DNA from: Prorocentrum cordatum
Lineage: Eukaryota; Sar; Dinophyceae; Prorocentrales; Prorocentraceae
DNA: 64,000 nt
Direction: 5' to 3'
NCBI GenBank assembly: GCA_963575745.1
Contig: CAUYUJ010015757.1
Coordinates: forward strand, 146,293-210,292
The notes below the pieces were generated by a model. It ran no database searches, was not told where the DNA came from, and saw only the letters and a list, made by a program, of their open reading frames with translations. Positions within the stretch are counted from its first letter, which is position 1; every line of letters begins with the position of its first letter. Made by a program: the position numbers and the translations under genes. Shown one piece after another: positions 10,420 through 20,282 of the stretch.

Positions 10420-11190
10420 CGGAACGCTCTCGGCGATGCGCAGGCTGCCAGAGATTACCCCAGGCCTGGGAGGCCGCCGAGAGCCAAGGAGAACGGCCGA
10501 ACACCTCGCTCCTCGAGGAGCTCGAGAAGAGCGGCACGTCCGCAAAGCTGTTCCTGGAGAAGACTGAGCAAGGACCGACCGTCCCAGCATTCCAAAAGGC
10601 CTACCACGACAGGTCCTTAGAGCGTGAGAACGCTCTAAGACCAAAAACGAAGTATTCTTGGAGCATAAGCCCGATGCATTGAAGCCAGACGGCCTCAGCC
10701 AAAAGCATTCCAAAACAATACAGTACGTTCTAACAACCTCGAGAAGTGCGAACGTCCGCAAAGGTTATACCCTTACGGTGGCACCGTAGGGGTATAAACT
10801 TTCCAGCCGCCCAGGGGCAGGTGTCCCCGACGGCGAAAAAGTGTATTGTATACCGTTCTTCGCTCGCTGATTTAGTAAACCACCCTTCAGTGAAAACGGC
10901 CTAGGACCGAATCCACGGACCTGGACCCGCAAAAATGACGGCCGCGACGCCATCTCGCGCACCGAAAACGGCCAATTCGCTGATCGACGTGTCAGGGTAG
11001 GAGGTCTAACAACCTCCAAGTTAACGGTTTTCAAACGAGATTGGCCAGCGAAAGTTGCCAAGGATGGGCCGCAGGGAGACAAGGAGGGGTGGCCTTGGAA
11101 AGTCGCTCATCCTTGCTATACGGGTTGACTGCGACCCGCGTGGCCATGTTAACGCTTTTCAAACGAGGGTCAGCGGAGGGCAGACATTTG
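10420..11190. other. Unique DNA with a short hairpin and a partial tandem duplication
   Basis: No gene recognised. A 14-bp hairpin, TTATACCCTTACGG against CCGTAGGGGTATAA, lies at about 10,764-10,798. A stretch near 11,018-11,055 (GTTAACGGTTTTCAAACGAG) recurs near 11,148-11,180 (GTTAACGCTTTTCAAACGAG), followed in both by a CAGCG block. This suggests a roughly 130-bp partial duplication. Confidence 0.4.
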
Positions 11191-11393
11191 TAGAGGCCTC
11201 CTAGATAGGGGTCCGAGTAGATGGGGTCGAAGGATCGCGACGCATCGGCGATACACCGGCGACGTCGGCGACGCATCGGCGACGTTGGCGTGGAGAAAAC
11301 TGGGCTCCGCATCGAGCCGCATCGTCGATGCATCGGCGATGCGGAGTGATCCTCCGACCCCATCTACTCCGACCCCATTCTAGGAGGCCTGGA
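11191..11393. mobile_element. Fold-back element with GCATCGGCGAT core, copy 2
   Basis: A 195-bp element (11,195-11,389) has the same GGCCTCCTAGA ends as the 1.7-kb copy. Inside each end is the inverted GGGGTCGGAGTAGATGGGG block. The core consists of GACGTCGGCGACGCATCGGC-like units. Flanks are TAGA (11,191-11,194) and TGGA (11,390-11,393), a 4-bp duplication with one mismatch. Confidence 0.8.
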
Positions 11394-11414
11394 ATCTGGA
11401 CGCCCGCGATGGGT

Positions 11415-11640
11415 ACAGGAAAAAATGAGTACGATGCCCGACGGCACCATGCTGTACAAAACCGGCCGCGGCTGCTATTGGGCAGGCGGCCTTCTGTCTC
11501 ATGTGAGCAACGCCCGCGGCGGCATGGACGGCGAACACTGCTCGAAATGAGCTGGAAATGCTGTCGGCCTGCGAACCCGTTCTTGCCGTACCCACTTCGA
11601 CCACACCGAAGACAAGAGGAATCGGCACCACGCGGCTCCC
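11415..11640 (+). repeat. Unclassified dispersed repeat, plus copy
   Basis: This segment resembles the reverse complement of 13,905-14,085. Shared blocks are CGGCTGCTATTGGGCAGG against CGGCTGCTGTTGGGCAGG, CTTCTGTCTCA against CTCTGTCTCA, GCCCGCGGCG, TGCTGTCGG and TTCTTGCCGTACCC against TTCTTCCCGTACCC. Both translate to a G-C-x-W-A-G-x-L-L-S peptide, so a short conserved exon is possible. A dispersed element seems more likely. Confidence 0.45.
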
Positions 11641-11649
11641 AACCCCGGG

Positions 11650-11893
11650 TCAGCCAAACGGGAGCGGCTGACCCCCGTTAGCGCTGACCCCCGTTACGCG
11701 AGCCCCGAGCGGCGCCCTCTCCGCCGCGCCCCCGGTCCTCGGCAAACCTTCGCGCGGCGCCGGCCGCGCCCTGCGTCGCGGCCGCCGCCCGCGCCCAGGC
11801 CGACAGCGCCGCGGCCTTCGCCTCGGCCTCGGCCTCGGCGACCACGTTCGCCCCTGGCTGGCGCTGGCTGGCCTCGAGCCGGCGGCGCGCCGA
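11650..11893 (-). other. GC-rich segment with Ala-rich helical frame
   Basis: On the minus strand one frame reads as an Ala/Arg/Glu-rich helix (AEAEAEAKAAALSAWARAAA) just downstream of the GGA array. No motif is recognisable. It could be a coding scrap or a by-product of GC-rich sequence. Confidence 0.2.
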
Positions 11894-11895
11894 GT

Positions 11896-12695
11896 GGGGG
11901 AGGAGGAGGAGGAGGAGGAGGAGGAGGAGGAGGAGGAGGAGGAGGAGGAGGAGGAGGAGGAGGAGGAGGAGGAGGGGGAGGAGGAGGAGGAGGAGGGAGG
12001 AGGAGGAGGAGGAGGAGGAGGAGGGGAGGAGGAGGAGGAGGAGGAGGAGGAGGAGGAGGAGGAGGAGGAGGAGGAGGAGGAGGAGGAGGAGGAGAGGAGG
12101 GAGGAGGAGGAGGAGGAGGAGGAGGAGGAGGAGGAGGAGGAGGAGGAGGAGGAGGAGGAGGAGGAGGAGGAGGAGGAGGAGGAGGAGGAGGAGGAGGAGG
12201 AGGAGGGAGGGAGGAGGGGAGGAGGAGGAGGAGGAGGAGAGGAGGAGGAGGAGAAGGAGGAGAGGAGGAGGAAGGAGGAGGAGGAGGAGGGAAGGAGGAG
12301 GAGGAGGAGGAGGAGGAGGAGGAGGAGGAGGAGGGAGGAGGAGGAGGAGGAGGAGGAGGAGGAGGAGGGAGGAGGGGAGGAGGAGGAGGAGGAGGAGGAG
12401 GAGGAGGAGGAGGAGGAGGAGGGAGGAGGACGAGGAGGAGGAGGGGAGGAGGAGGAGGAGGAGGAGGAGGAGGAGGAGGAGGGGGAGGAGGAGGAGGAGG
12501 AGGAGGAGGAGGAGGAGGGAGGAGAGGAGGGAGGGGAGGAGGAGGAGGAGGAGGGAAGGAGGAGGAGGAGGAGGAGGCGGAGGAGGAGGAGGAGGAGGAG
12601 GAGGAGGAGGAGGAGTAGGAGGGAGGAGGAGGAGGAGAGGAGGAGGAGAGAGGAGGAGGGGAGGAGGAGGAGGAGGAGAGGAGGAGGAGGAGGAG
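11896..12695. repeat. GGA/GAG trinucleotide array, ~800 bp
   Basis: Purine-only strand of GGA triplets with many one-base slips (GGGA, GAGA, GAAGGA), so the frame wanders between polyGlu, polyGly and polyArg. It is one of the longest homopurine tracts in the window and could form triplex structures. Bases 12,696-13,000 are GC-rich with tandem CCGATCCGACCCCGGATCG-like words near 12,780-12,840 and no recognised gene. Confidence 0.97.
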
Positions 12696-13000
12696 AAGTT
12701 TGGCAGGCTCGGGCTCGAGGCTCGAGGCTCTCGGGCGTTCTCGTCTGTGCTCGGCGGTGTTCCAGCTCCGGGAGGCGATCCGACCCCGGAGCGTCCCGAC
12801 CGGATCGTCCCGACCGATCCGACCCCGGATCGTCCCGACCCGAAAGCCACACTCGGCGGCGCGCCGAGGGGGGAAGTGGGAAGTGAGAGGGGCCCGCCGT
12901 CCCAGAAGGCGGAAGGGCTTCTCGGAGGCCCTCCGGCCTCCTGAGGAGCCTCCTGTGGCAGGGGACGCTGTTCAGAGAGCTCCTCGGCAGCCTAGGATCA

Positions 13001-13170
13001 GGTCGGGCATGTCCCCCTACAGGCGGATTTTGGACGGAAAATGAAAACTCAATAAATAAACAAAAACAAAAAAAAACTCAATAAATACGCAGAAACATAC
13101 AAAAACCGTCCCCAGACATTTTGGGGGGGCTATTTTTGAATATTCCTTCTGTAGAGGAACAGGCCCGACT
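13001..13170. mobile_element. hAT-like MITE copy C
   Basis: It has the same inverted ends as the other copies: GGTCGGGCATGTCCCCCTAC at the left and the inverse of GTAGAGGAACAGGCCCGACT at the right. It also shares the interior CCGTCCCCAGACATTTTG and TTTTTGAATATTCC. I could not find an 8-bp flanking duplication, so the insertion flank has decayed or been rearranged. Confidence 0.7.
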
Positions 13171-13480
13171 TAACGACTTCAGGGTAGGAGGCCTTCTGAG
13201 CCGTCTGAGAAAAAACCCGCCCCCTCTGGCTTCCCCCCTCGGCACGCCGCGGACGTGAGGGCGAACGGTGCCCAGACGTGCTCGCGTCCTATGGAAAGAA
13301 CACGGCGCGGGGCTGCTCTGGCTGTCTTCCGGCCTCCGAGGGCCCGCGCGCTGGGCCAGGGGGCGGTCAACAAAAAAACTGCTCGGGAAGAGAGCCCAGC
13401 CCTGGGGCACGAGGGCCGGAACGTCGGGGGGGGGGGGGGGGGCGCGCGCAGTGAAAAAGGCAGGGCAGCGCATGGCTGGG
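13171..13480. other. GC-rich unique DNA with G13 homopolymer
   Basis: No recognised gene. A run of about 13 G residues lies at 13,429-13,442. Arg/Pro/Ala-rich frames are open on both strands, as expected at this GC content. Confidence 0.4.
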
Positions 13481-13495
13481 ATGCCGGGACAGGTA

Positions 13496-13647
13496 GGGGG
13501 CCACACGCGAACCCTACCCCTGCCCCCCACCAATTTCTGAGGGGGAGGGTGGGGTTCACTTCGCTCGGGAGCGCCCGCACGAAGTGAACCCCACCCTCCC
13601 CCTCAGAAATTGGTGGGGGGTAGGGGTAGGGTTCGCGTGTGGCCCCC
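13496..13647. repeat. Near-perfect palindrome, 68-bp arms and 16-base loop
   Basis: Left arm 13,496-13,563 and right arm 13,580-13,647 are inverse copies with, by eye, a single mismatch (TG against TA in the C-rich part). The loop is CTCGGGAGCGCCCGCA. The arms begin GGGGGCCACACGCGAACCC. A shorter relative lies at 44,825-44,900. A 13-bp direct repeat, ATGCYGGGACAGG, lies just outside each end (about 13,481 and 13,650) and may be a target duplication. Confidence 0.9.
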
Positions 13648-13904
13648 GAATGCTGGGACAGGGGGGTCTGAGGACTGACTTCGGTCGAATTTGGGCCGGG
13701 CGGGAGTGCCGTCCCCTTCCAGCCTCACGCTCTCCTCACACACTCTCTGCACGACGGGGAAGACAGCGGGTGCGGGAGCCCGATGCCAGAGCGCGTGCAC
13801 GTCCACCGCATGGGGAACCGAGGTCCCGGGCTCCCCAAGAGGCAGCAGCCGTGAGAGGGGGGCGACAGGGGCGGCCTCGGCTTCAACTACTACAGTCAAC
13901 AGCG

Positions 13905-14085
13905 GGTACGATCGAAATGGGTACGGGAAGAATGGGGACGAAGACCGACAGCAGTTCCTGCCCGTTCTGAAATCACTGTCGGTGTCGCCGCGGGCGGCAT
14001 TATCCGTTTGAGACAGAGGGGCACCTGCCCAACAGCAGCCGCTGCGGGTTTGGGACTGCACTTGCTGCTGAGCCTCCGACCACGG
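13905..14085 (-). repeat. Unclassified dispersed repeat, inverted copy of the 11.4-kb segment
   Basis: Read on the minus strand it matches 11,415-11,640 in order: GCGGCTGCTGTTGGGCAGG, CCTCTGTCTCA, GCCCGCGGCG, TGCTGTCGG, TTCTTCCCGTACCC. The minus-strand frame 14,274-13,603 (223 codons) runs through it and includes GCCWAGAPLSQTDNA. That frame also translates part of the neighbouring palindrome, which argues against it being one gene. Confidence 0.45.
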
Positions 14086-15080
14086 ACGCATGAAGAGAAA
14101 GCCGGGGGAAGACCCCGAGGCAGGCACGAGGACAGACGGAAGGAAGGCGGCCAGGCAAGGTGCCGCAGCGGCACGAGGCGTAGTCAAAGGAGCGCTGAGC
14201 ACGGAGGCCAAGACTGGCGCCGAGCCTGCCGCCCCCGCCCCCTTACCGAGGCGGAGGGCGGGCCGTTTCCGCAAGGAGGCAGTTCCGCCGCCCGCTGCAG
14301 GAGAACTGGCGCGGGAAGGAGCAGGGCGGGGATCAGTGGCAAGGACATCACTGCCCGACGGTCGGAAGAAATTGGCAAGAACATGATTTTTTGGTCGGCG
14401 GGGCGAGAGCGAACCTCTTCCGCTAAAAGCTAGGCGGGCTACGCACAGCTTTAATTAGGGAGACAGGGCACAGGCGGGCGGGGCCTCAGGCGGCCGGAGT
14501 GGGCGGGGCCCGGGGTGCAGGCGGTGCCGAAGAGCTTGCACAGGAAAAGGTACGCCGCGGACAGGAAGTGGGCAGGAACACGAAGTAGGGAAGGCGTCGG
14601 AAGTGGATTGGGCGTGCGCCCGCCCCGAGGGACGAGGGAAGACCGCGATCTGGTGAGCGTTTGCTTATTCGGCGTTTCGACACTGGGAGGAAGGGGCGGG
14701 GAGCAGGGGGTGTGGCTCCGGACCTCTGCTTAGTGCGGCCGTTTGCAACAGGGCGTCCTGTGGGGGAGGGACTCCACCTGCTCGAAACAGGCGCCCGAAA
14801 CAGCCAAGATCCACTCCCGGGGGGGGGGCGGGCGGGGGGGGTGCGAGGGCCCGCGCCGATCGGCGAAGCAATGAATCCCACCAGCCCTCTGGGCGTAGGC
14901 GGTCTAACGAGATTCTTTCTTTCCTCTTCCAAAAACCCCTCTTCCCCTTCGGGGAGGGGTTAACCCTCCCCCTACCCCCTCCCATGGACCTGGACGGGGC
15001 GTCTCGCGCGGTGGCAGAGGGTCTTTTTTTCGGCCCCTGGGAGGATCGTGGCCCCCGAGGGGGGGAGCCGATCGGCACCG
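14086..15080. other. GC-rich unique DNA, no recognised gene
   Basis: Arg/Pro/Gly-rich frames are open on both strands. A strong hairpin with a TTCG loop lies at about 14,934-14,959 (CCCCTCTTCCCC and GGGGAGGGG arms). Nothing points to a gene, RNA or promoter. Confidence 0.35.
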
Positions 15081-15480
15081 TCCCTCTTTTGATCGATAGC
15101 CTCGAAGATGGCCCCAAGAGGCGCTCCAGGGCTCCCAAGAGAGCCCCAAGAGAGCCCCAAGAGGGCTCCAAGAGCGTCCCAGGAGGGCCCCAAGAGGCAC
15201 CCGAGAGGCCCCCAAGAGGTCCCCGAGCGGCCTCAGAGAGCCCAAGATGAACTCCAAGATGGCTCAGATAGCCCAAGCTGGCTCAAGATGGCTCCCAAGA
15301 TGCTCCAAACGGCCCCAAGACCGCTCCAAGAGCGCGCAAGAGCGCTCCAAGAGAGCCCCAAGAAGCGTTTTGCTGGCTCCTGAGGGGGGAGCTGAGCTGG
15401 GACTCCCCCTATCCTGCAATCGATAGCCACCAAGATGATCCCAAGAAGCCTTCCGGGGTTACCTAGAGCGCCCCAAGAGG
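15081..15480. repeat. Degenerate CCCCAAGAGGC-type short tandem tract
   Basis: Irregular 9- to 15-base words such as GAGCCCCAAGAGG, GCTCCAAGA and GGCCCC repeat throughout. The same vocabulary appears at 29,287-29,380, 39,280-39,380, 40,400-41,000 and, inverted, at 18,650-18,880 and 49,400-49,500. It translates as Pro/Arg/Glu repeats. No gene. Confidence 0.7.
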
Positions 15481-15499
15481 GCACCCGCAACTCCCAGAG

Positions 15500-15504
<5 letters not shown>

Positions 15505-15546
<42 letters not shown>

Positions 15547-15815
15547 CAGCCGCAAGAATACCTGTAGATGATTCCATGAGTCCTCGTCCGCGTCGTCCTC
15601 ATCCTAATCCGCGTCCTCCTCGTCTTCGTCCTCATCCGCGTCATCCGTCCTCCTCGTCCTCCTCGTCTTCCTCCTCCTCCTCCTCCTCCTCCTCCTCCTC
15701 CTCCTCCTCCTCCTCCTCCTCCTCTCCTCCTCCTCTTCCTCCTCCTCCTCTCCTCCTCCTCCTCCTCCCTCCTCCTCTCCTCCTCCTCCTCCTCCTCCTC
15801 CTCCTTTTCCTCTCG
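15505..15815. repeat. AGC run followed by CCT array
   Basis: CAG/AGC triplets at 15,505-15,546, a mixed CGTCCTCATCC stretch, then CCT triplets to 15,812. Interruptions are CTCTCC and CTTCC. Low-complexity frames only. Confidence 0.93.
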
Positions 15816-17060
15816 CCCCCACGCGGCCACCAGGGATGGCCCGAAGAGGCCTTCCAAGGCCACCCTCTTGCTCCCAGAGATCTCTCGGTTCACCCTGGTT
15901 GCTCGCTTTGTTTCCCTAGATGCGTCTCTTCGTCCCTTTTCACGTCAGCTCTCATGGGCAGGGTTTTTGAATGGGCTGGTGGGAATACTATTTGGTCTGC
16001 GGGCTCGCGGAGCAGGTCGAAAGCCGTCCGAACACTAGCCGAACCGCGACTTGGCAGCAAGAAAAGAGAGGCAAGCGAAGCGAGCGCGCGGGCAGCCACT
16101 CAGAAGAAGAGCGAAAAGCGAAACTCCCAACCCGGTGGCGTGGAGATCCCGGTGGCGACCACCAACTAGGCGCAGCCAAAATGGCGCGGCGGCGCGACCA
16201 TGAACACGCAGAGGTCAATCACTCGGTGTGAGCCGGCACAAGGCCGTTCAGATACAAGCAAGACCGACAGGCACACCCGAACGACGTCCGTGCTGTAGGC
16301 GACACAACTGCATCGTGTCAGCGCAGGAGTGAAGAGGGGCAACCTCGTCACAGACACGACTGCAAACGGCAGTACCTCTTGTTTGTACAGCAGTGGCACA
16401 TGTCGAAAGCGAAGTCCTCACAGGAGAAAGCAACCGACGGGCGCACAGAGCCACACATGCCGAAGTCCTTGCACCGTGGAGGACGGCAGCGTAGCGAGAC
16501 CCCACCGAACCCTTTCGGTCACCAGTGGAGGCCGGCACCAGACAGGAGCTGGTGGGGATACGCGAAGCACACATTCACATTCACACACACACACACACAC
16601 ATACACACACACGCGCGCGCGCGATTACTGAATAACTCGAAATGCCCGGTAGGGTCTCTGCAGTTTTCATGGGGCCGCTTGGGGATTCGCAGGGTGGCTC
16701 CTGGACTGCTTTTGAGTACTCCTCCCGGAGAGGGGCACGCCCGACTCGGTGCTGGCACCGCGCGCCCCCCCTCGGGGGAGGCGCACGCCCGAGCCGAGCA
16801 GGCAACACCGACATCTTGTAGCACGTCGCTGACCCACGTGGTAGGGGCAGGAAGCGCCCGGCACGCAGCACACACTGGAAGATGTCTGCACGCGTCGCCC
16901 CATGGGGGGTGACGAAGACATAGTTTGACTGTGTTTGGGCGATACCGAAGGATCGGTCCCCAGACCCCAAATCGGGAGCCCTCCTGGCCAGAGGAGCTGC
17001 AAGCGGCGAGGGAAGCGCTGCAGACGCGCTCCGAAACCTGTGATGCGACGACGTGGTCAA
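15816..17060. other. Unique DNA, no recognised gene; CA/CG dinucleotide run inside
   Basis: A CA run with a TA interruption followed by CG dinucleotides lies at 16,575-16,624. Near 16,725-16,800 GGGCACGCCCGA and GGCGCACGCCCGAG echo the MITE end sequence, but no matching inverted partner was found. A basic helical frame ends at 16,167 (SKKREASEASARAATQKKSE). A minus-strand frame of about 209 codons (17,148-16,519) runs partly over repeats. None is recognisable. Confidence 0.35.
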
Positions 17061-17065
17061 GGTCG

Positions 17066-17300
17066 TCGTCGCCTCTCTCTCTCTCTGTCTCTCTCGTCCT
17101 CCTGCTCCTCCTCCTCCTCCTCCTCCTCCTCCTCCTCCTCATCATCATCTTCCTCCTCCTCCTCCTCCTGGGTGGTCATCGTCGTCGCCGGTGACTGTAC
17201 GTCGTCGCCGTCGTCGTCGTCGTCGTCGACGTCGTCGTCGTCGACATCGGCCTCGGGATCGCCGTCGCCGTCGCCGTCGCCGACGGCGGCGGCGGCGCCT
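17066..17300. repeat. CT, CCT and CGT/GTC arrays in succession
   Basis: CT dinucleotides, then CCT triplets to about 17,168, then CGT/CGTC triplets with GCCGTC words to 17,295. Low-complexity frames. The following 500 bases to 17,800 are unique; nothing recognised, and no continuation of the reverse transcriptase seen beyond the Copia element's other end. Confidence 0.9.
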
Positions 17301-17802
17301 CCGAGCGGCTGCTCGCGGGGTCCAGCGCGGACCCCAGGAGGGACCCCTCGATCACGAGGTTCAGCATGAAAAGCTGGCTCACATTGTCCTTGCCCTCCCC
17401 TCCTGCGATTAATCTAAATCCATCAATGCTCGGGTCGTGAAAACCAAAAGACTGACGGACGGTTTTTGCTATCGTTGTCGGCCACTGTGGGGCCCTCGCT
17501 GGGCCTACAGACCGTCAGCAAGCGAAAGGAATGAAAAACCAGCCCTGCGCAAAGGATCGGGCGTTCTGGAGACGGCGTGTGAAAAAAAACACAAGCACCG
17601 CATGTCTAGGAAGGAACCCATAACCACTTTTGGAGATCGATCAACACATACATTCGCCGATGGATTCCCCAACAAAAAAAACATCCAGCGAGCCCCGCTT
17701 ACCAGGGGTGAAAAGGCGTGTGAGACATTCGGCTGTCCCCCTATCCCTCCCCCCCCTACTCCAGGGTCCAAAATCGCGTTTGAAGGAGGGGGGGTCCCCG
17801 GT

Positions 17803-17870
17803 AACAATCAGAAAACAATCCGAAACACCTAGCCCTCGAAGTCCAGGATGCTGTCACCGTAGGTGTCTGG

Positions 17871-17876
<6 letters not shown>
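17803..17876 (-). mobile_element. Copia 3' LTR, outer part
   Basis: Reads TAACAATCAG, AAACAATCCGAAACACCTAG, CCCTCGAAGTCCA and GGTGTCTGG. It matches 26,876-26,943 with a few substitutions. It stops where an AT run begins, and the LTR continues about 1.5 kb further on at 19,377. On the minus strand this is the downstream LTR of the Copia element. Confidence 0.8.
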
Positions 17877-17921
<45 letters not shown>

Positions 17922-17949
17922 ACATACATACATACATACATACCTACAT

Positions 17950-17992
<43 letters not shown>

Positions 17993-18936
17993 TTACATTA
18001 CATTACATTACATTACATTACATTACATTACATACATACATACATTACATTACATTACATTACATTACATTACATTACATTACATTACATTACATTACAT
18101 TACATTACATGACATGACATGACATGACATTACATTACATTACATTACATTACATTACATTACATTACATTACATTACATTACATTACATTACATTACAT
18201 TACATTGCATTGCATTGCATTGCATTGCATTGCATTGCATTACATTACATTACATTACATTACATTACATTACATTACATTACATTACATTACATTACAT
18301 TACATTACATGACATGACATTACATTACATTACATTACATACATACATACATTCTCATACGCACCTCTCCGAGGGAGTAGAGCTCAGAGGCGATTAATGC
18401 GTACGCGGGGCGCCGCGTCCGCGATTTGTCTGGCCGTTTCGCAGGGACATCCTCGAAATTCTGAAAATCGGTGGCACCCCTTACGCAGATCGTGACGTCA
18501 GGATCCAAAAACACATGGGAATTTCAACATGTTAACCTAAAACCTTCAAAAACACATGGTAATTTCAATGATGTTGACCCCGATTCTTTGAGAATGGCGG
18601 TTTCGCCTGAAACATCCTCCCAAAATCGAGCCCCGACGTACCCTCTGGTACCCCAGACCCCGCCTCGGAGCCTCCTGGGGGCCTCCTGGAACCTCCTGGG
18701 GCCTTCTGAACCTTCTGGTACCCTAGACCCCGCCTCGGAGCCTCCTGGGGGTCTCCTGAAACCTGATGGGGGCCTCCTGGGGGCCTCCTGCGGCCTCCTG
18801 GAGCCTCTTGGGGCCTCCTGAAGCCTCTTGGGTCTCCTGGGGCCTCCTGAGGCCGCCTGGGGCCTCCTGGGGCCTCAGAACTACATGCACACACAGAGAC
18901 ACAAGTCACGCCCAACACATCACACGCTAGACAAAC

Positions 18937-19021
<85 letters not shown>

Positions 19022-19284
19022 CACCTACAACGCACAGAAAGCACGCACAACACAGAGCACACATCACACACACACACAGCACACACAATCCTGGGGCCTC
19101 CTGGAGCCTTTTCTGGTATCCAAGTCGGGCCTCCTGAGGCTGGGGGGGGGGGGCCTGGTACACACATCGCAAAGTGTGGCAACCCCACTTGCGCTCGAGT
19201 GCGACTTCGCCGTTGCATGTCACTCCTGCTTCAAACGCCCCTTCAGTTGTTGTATGAGCCTGGGCACACACGTGCCACTTGTGC

Positions 19285-19336
<52 letters not shown>

Positions 19337-19376
19337 GTTTGTATGTACATATATGTATATATATATGTATTGTGAT
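17877..19376. repeat. Microsatellite-rich island splitting the 3' LTR
   Basis: In order: AT run (17,870-17,914), ATAC units, GACA units (17,952-17,992), a long TTACA pentamer array with TTGCA and TGACA variants (17,993-18,355), unique sequence to 18,640, CCTCCTGGGG words (18,650-18,880), CA dinucleotides (18,940-19,078), unique sequence, and a second AT run (19,290-19,330). Comparing the two LTRs shows that the whole block is an insertion or expansion at a short ATATAT site. Frames over it (YITLH, THTHT, CVCVC) are artefacts. Confidence 0.85.
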
Positions 19377-19545
19377 ATATCGGTCACTGTCCAGTAAGAT
19401 GAACACTAAACACTTGTCACAGCTAAGCTATGAGTTCGCCACCAATCTGACATGGCTCAGGGCACCGCGCCATGAAAATCATCAGAACAGAAAACGGCTG
19501 CGTGCATGCACGAACGCATACTCAGCAAACACAATGTACTGAACT
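19377..19545 (-). mobile_element. Copia 3' LTR, inner part
   Basis: Shares with 26,960-27,125 the blocks CACAGCTAAGCTATGAGTTC, GCCACCAATCTG, CAGAAAACGGC and GTGCATGCACGAACG, with point differences and small indels (roughly four bases in five identical by eye). Weak similarity may extend to about 19,640. It marks the 3' boundary of the Copia body. Bases 19,546-20,282 are the presumed 3' untranslated part, with no recognised feature. Confidence 0.85.
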
Positions 19546-20282
19546 ACACACGATATGCATTGATGAGACGGCATGCAATGTCATCCGTCCGAAATGTTTA
19601 AGCCACGAACGCAACGCTACGCACGAGCAGCACAGCAAACCAAATCAACATGTCCTGACAGCTCCAGCACTATATCCGCACTGAAACTCCACGCCGAGCA
19701 GACACTTGAACCTGATGACAAGATTCTGGAAAATGGGGGCGTGCCCTGAGCTACGCCGCAGATTGTTGCGACAAAATGGCGCATACTCGTTCAGCCTCGC
19801 CGACTCCTCTGCAGAGCACTCCACGCATCCAGTGCTCGTGAGCACACGCGCGCGTCCTGCGGCCCCTGGCCGTTGATCAGCCAGGTCAATGAGCCCTGCA
19901 GGTCACACACGTAAGCCAGCAGCTGATGGCGTTGCGACCTGGCCTCACGATGCGGCCGTGGTCGACTCAAAAGCACAGCATCTGCTCAACCACTCGCGGC
20001 GAAACTCTCGACGCGGCCTTGGGCTTTGCCAAGGGGACATGCGACTGGCAGATGCTCCTTCATCATATTTCAGCTTAGCTGCTAGCTGCTTGTCTGTCGG
20101 TGCTGGTCGAGCTGCTGAGCACGATCTCCGTCGCCTTTGAGACTCCAACCTGGCCAGCCACGGCCATCGTAGCAATGAAACGAGATGCTTGCTTACGTCG
20201 TTGACTGTCCGTCATCCTGTCGGGGCAAAATGGCGGCGACTGCAGCACCTCTACGTCTGACCCATATAATCCTCGCCTCCTT

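Noticed and set aside
11894-12886. 330-390-codon polyGlu/Leu/Ser frames over the GGA array
   Set aside because: Pure translation of a slipped GGA tract; equivalent frames exist on the other strand.
14930-14965. TTCG-loop hairpin resembling a terminator
   Set aside because: No upstream gene and no T-run; rho-independent terminators do not apply to a nuclear genome of this kind.
16170-16200. GCAGCCAAAATGGCG as a relic of the dinoflagellate spliced leader (reverse CCATTTTGGCT)
   Set aside because: Only the core ten bases match; the flanking leader sequence and a downstream cDNA-like body are missing.
16720-16800. GGGCACGCCCGACT as another MITE end
   Set aside because: No inverted partner within 500 bases and no shared interior words.
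17630-18397. YITLHYITLH and THTHTH repeat proteins
   Set aside because: Translations of the TTACA pentamer and CA dinucleotide arrays.
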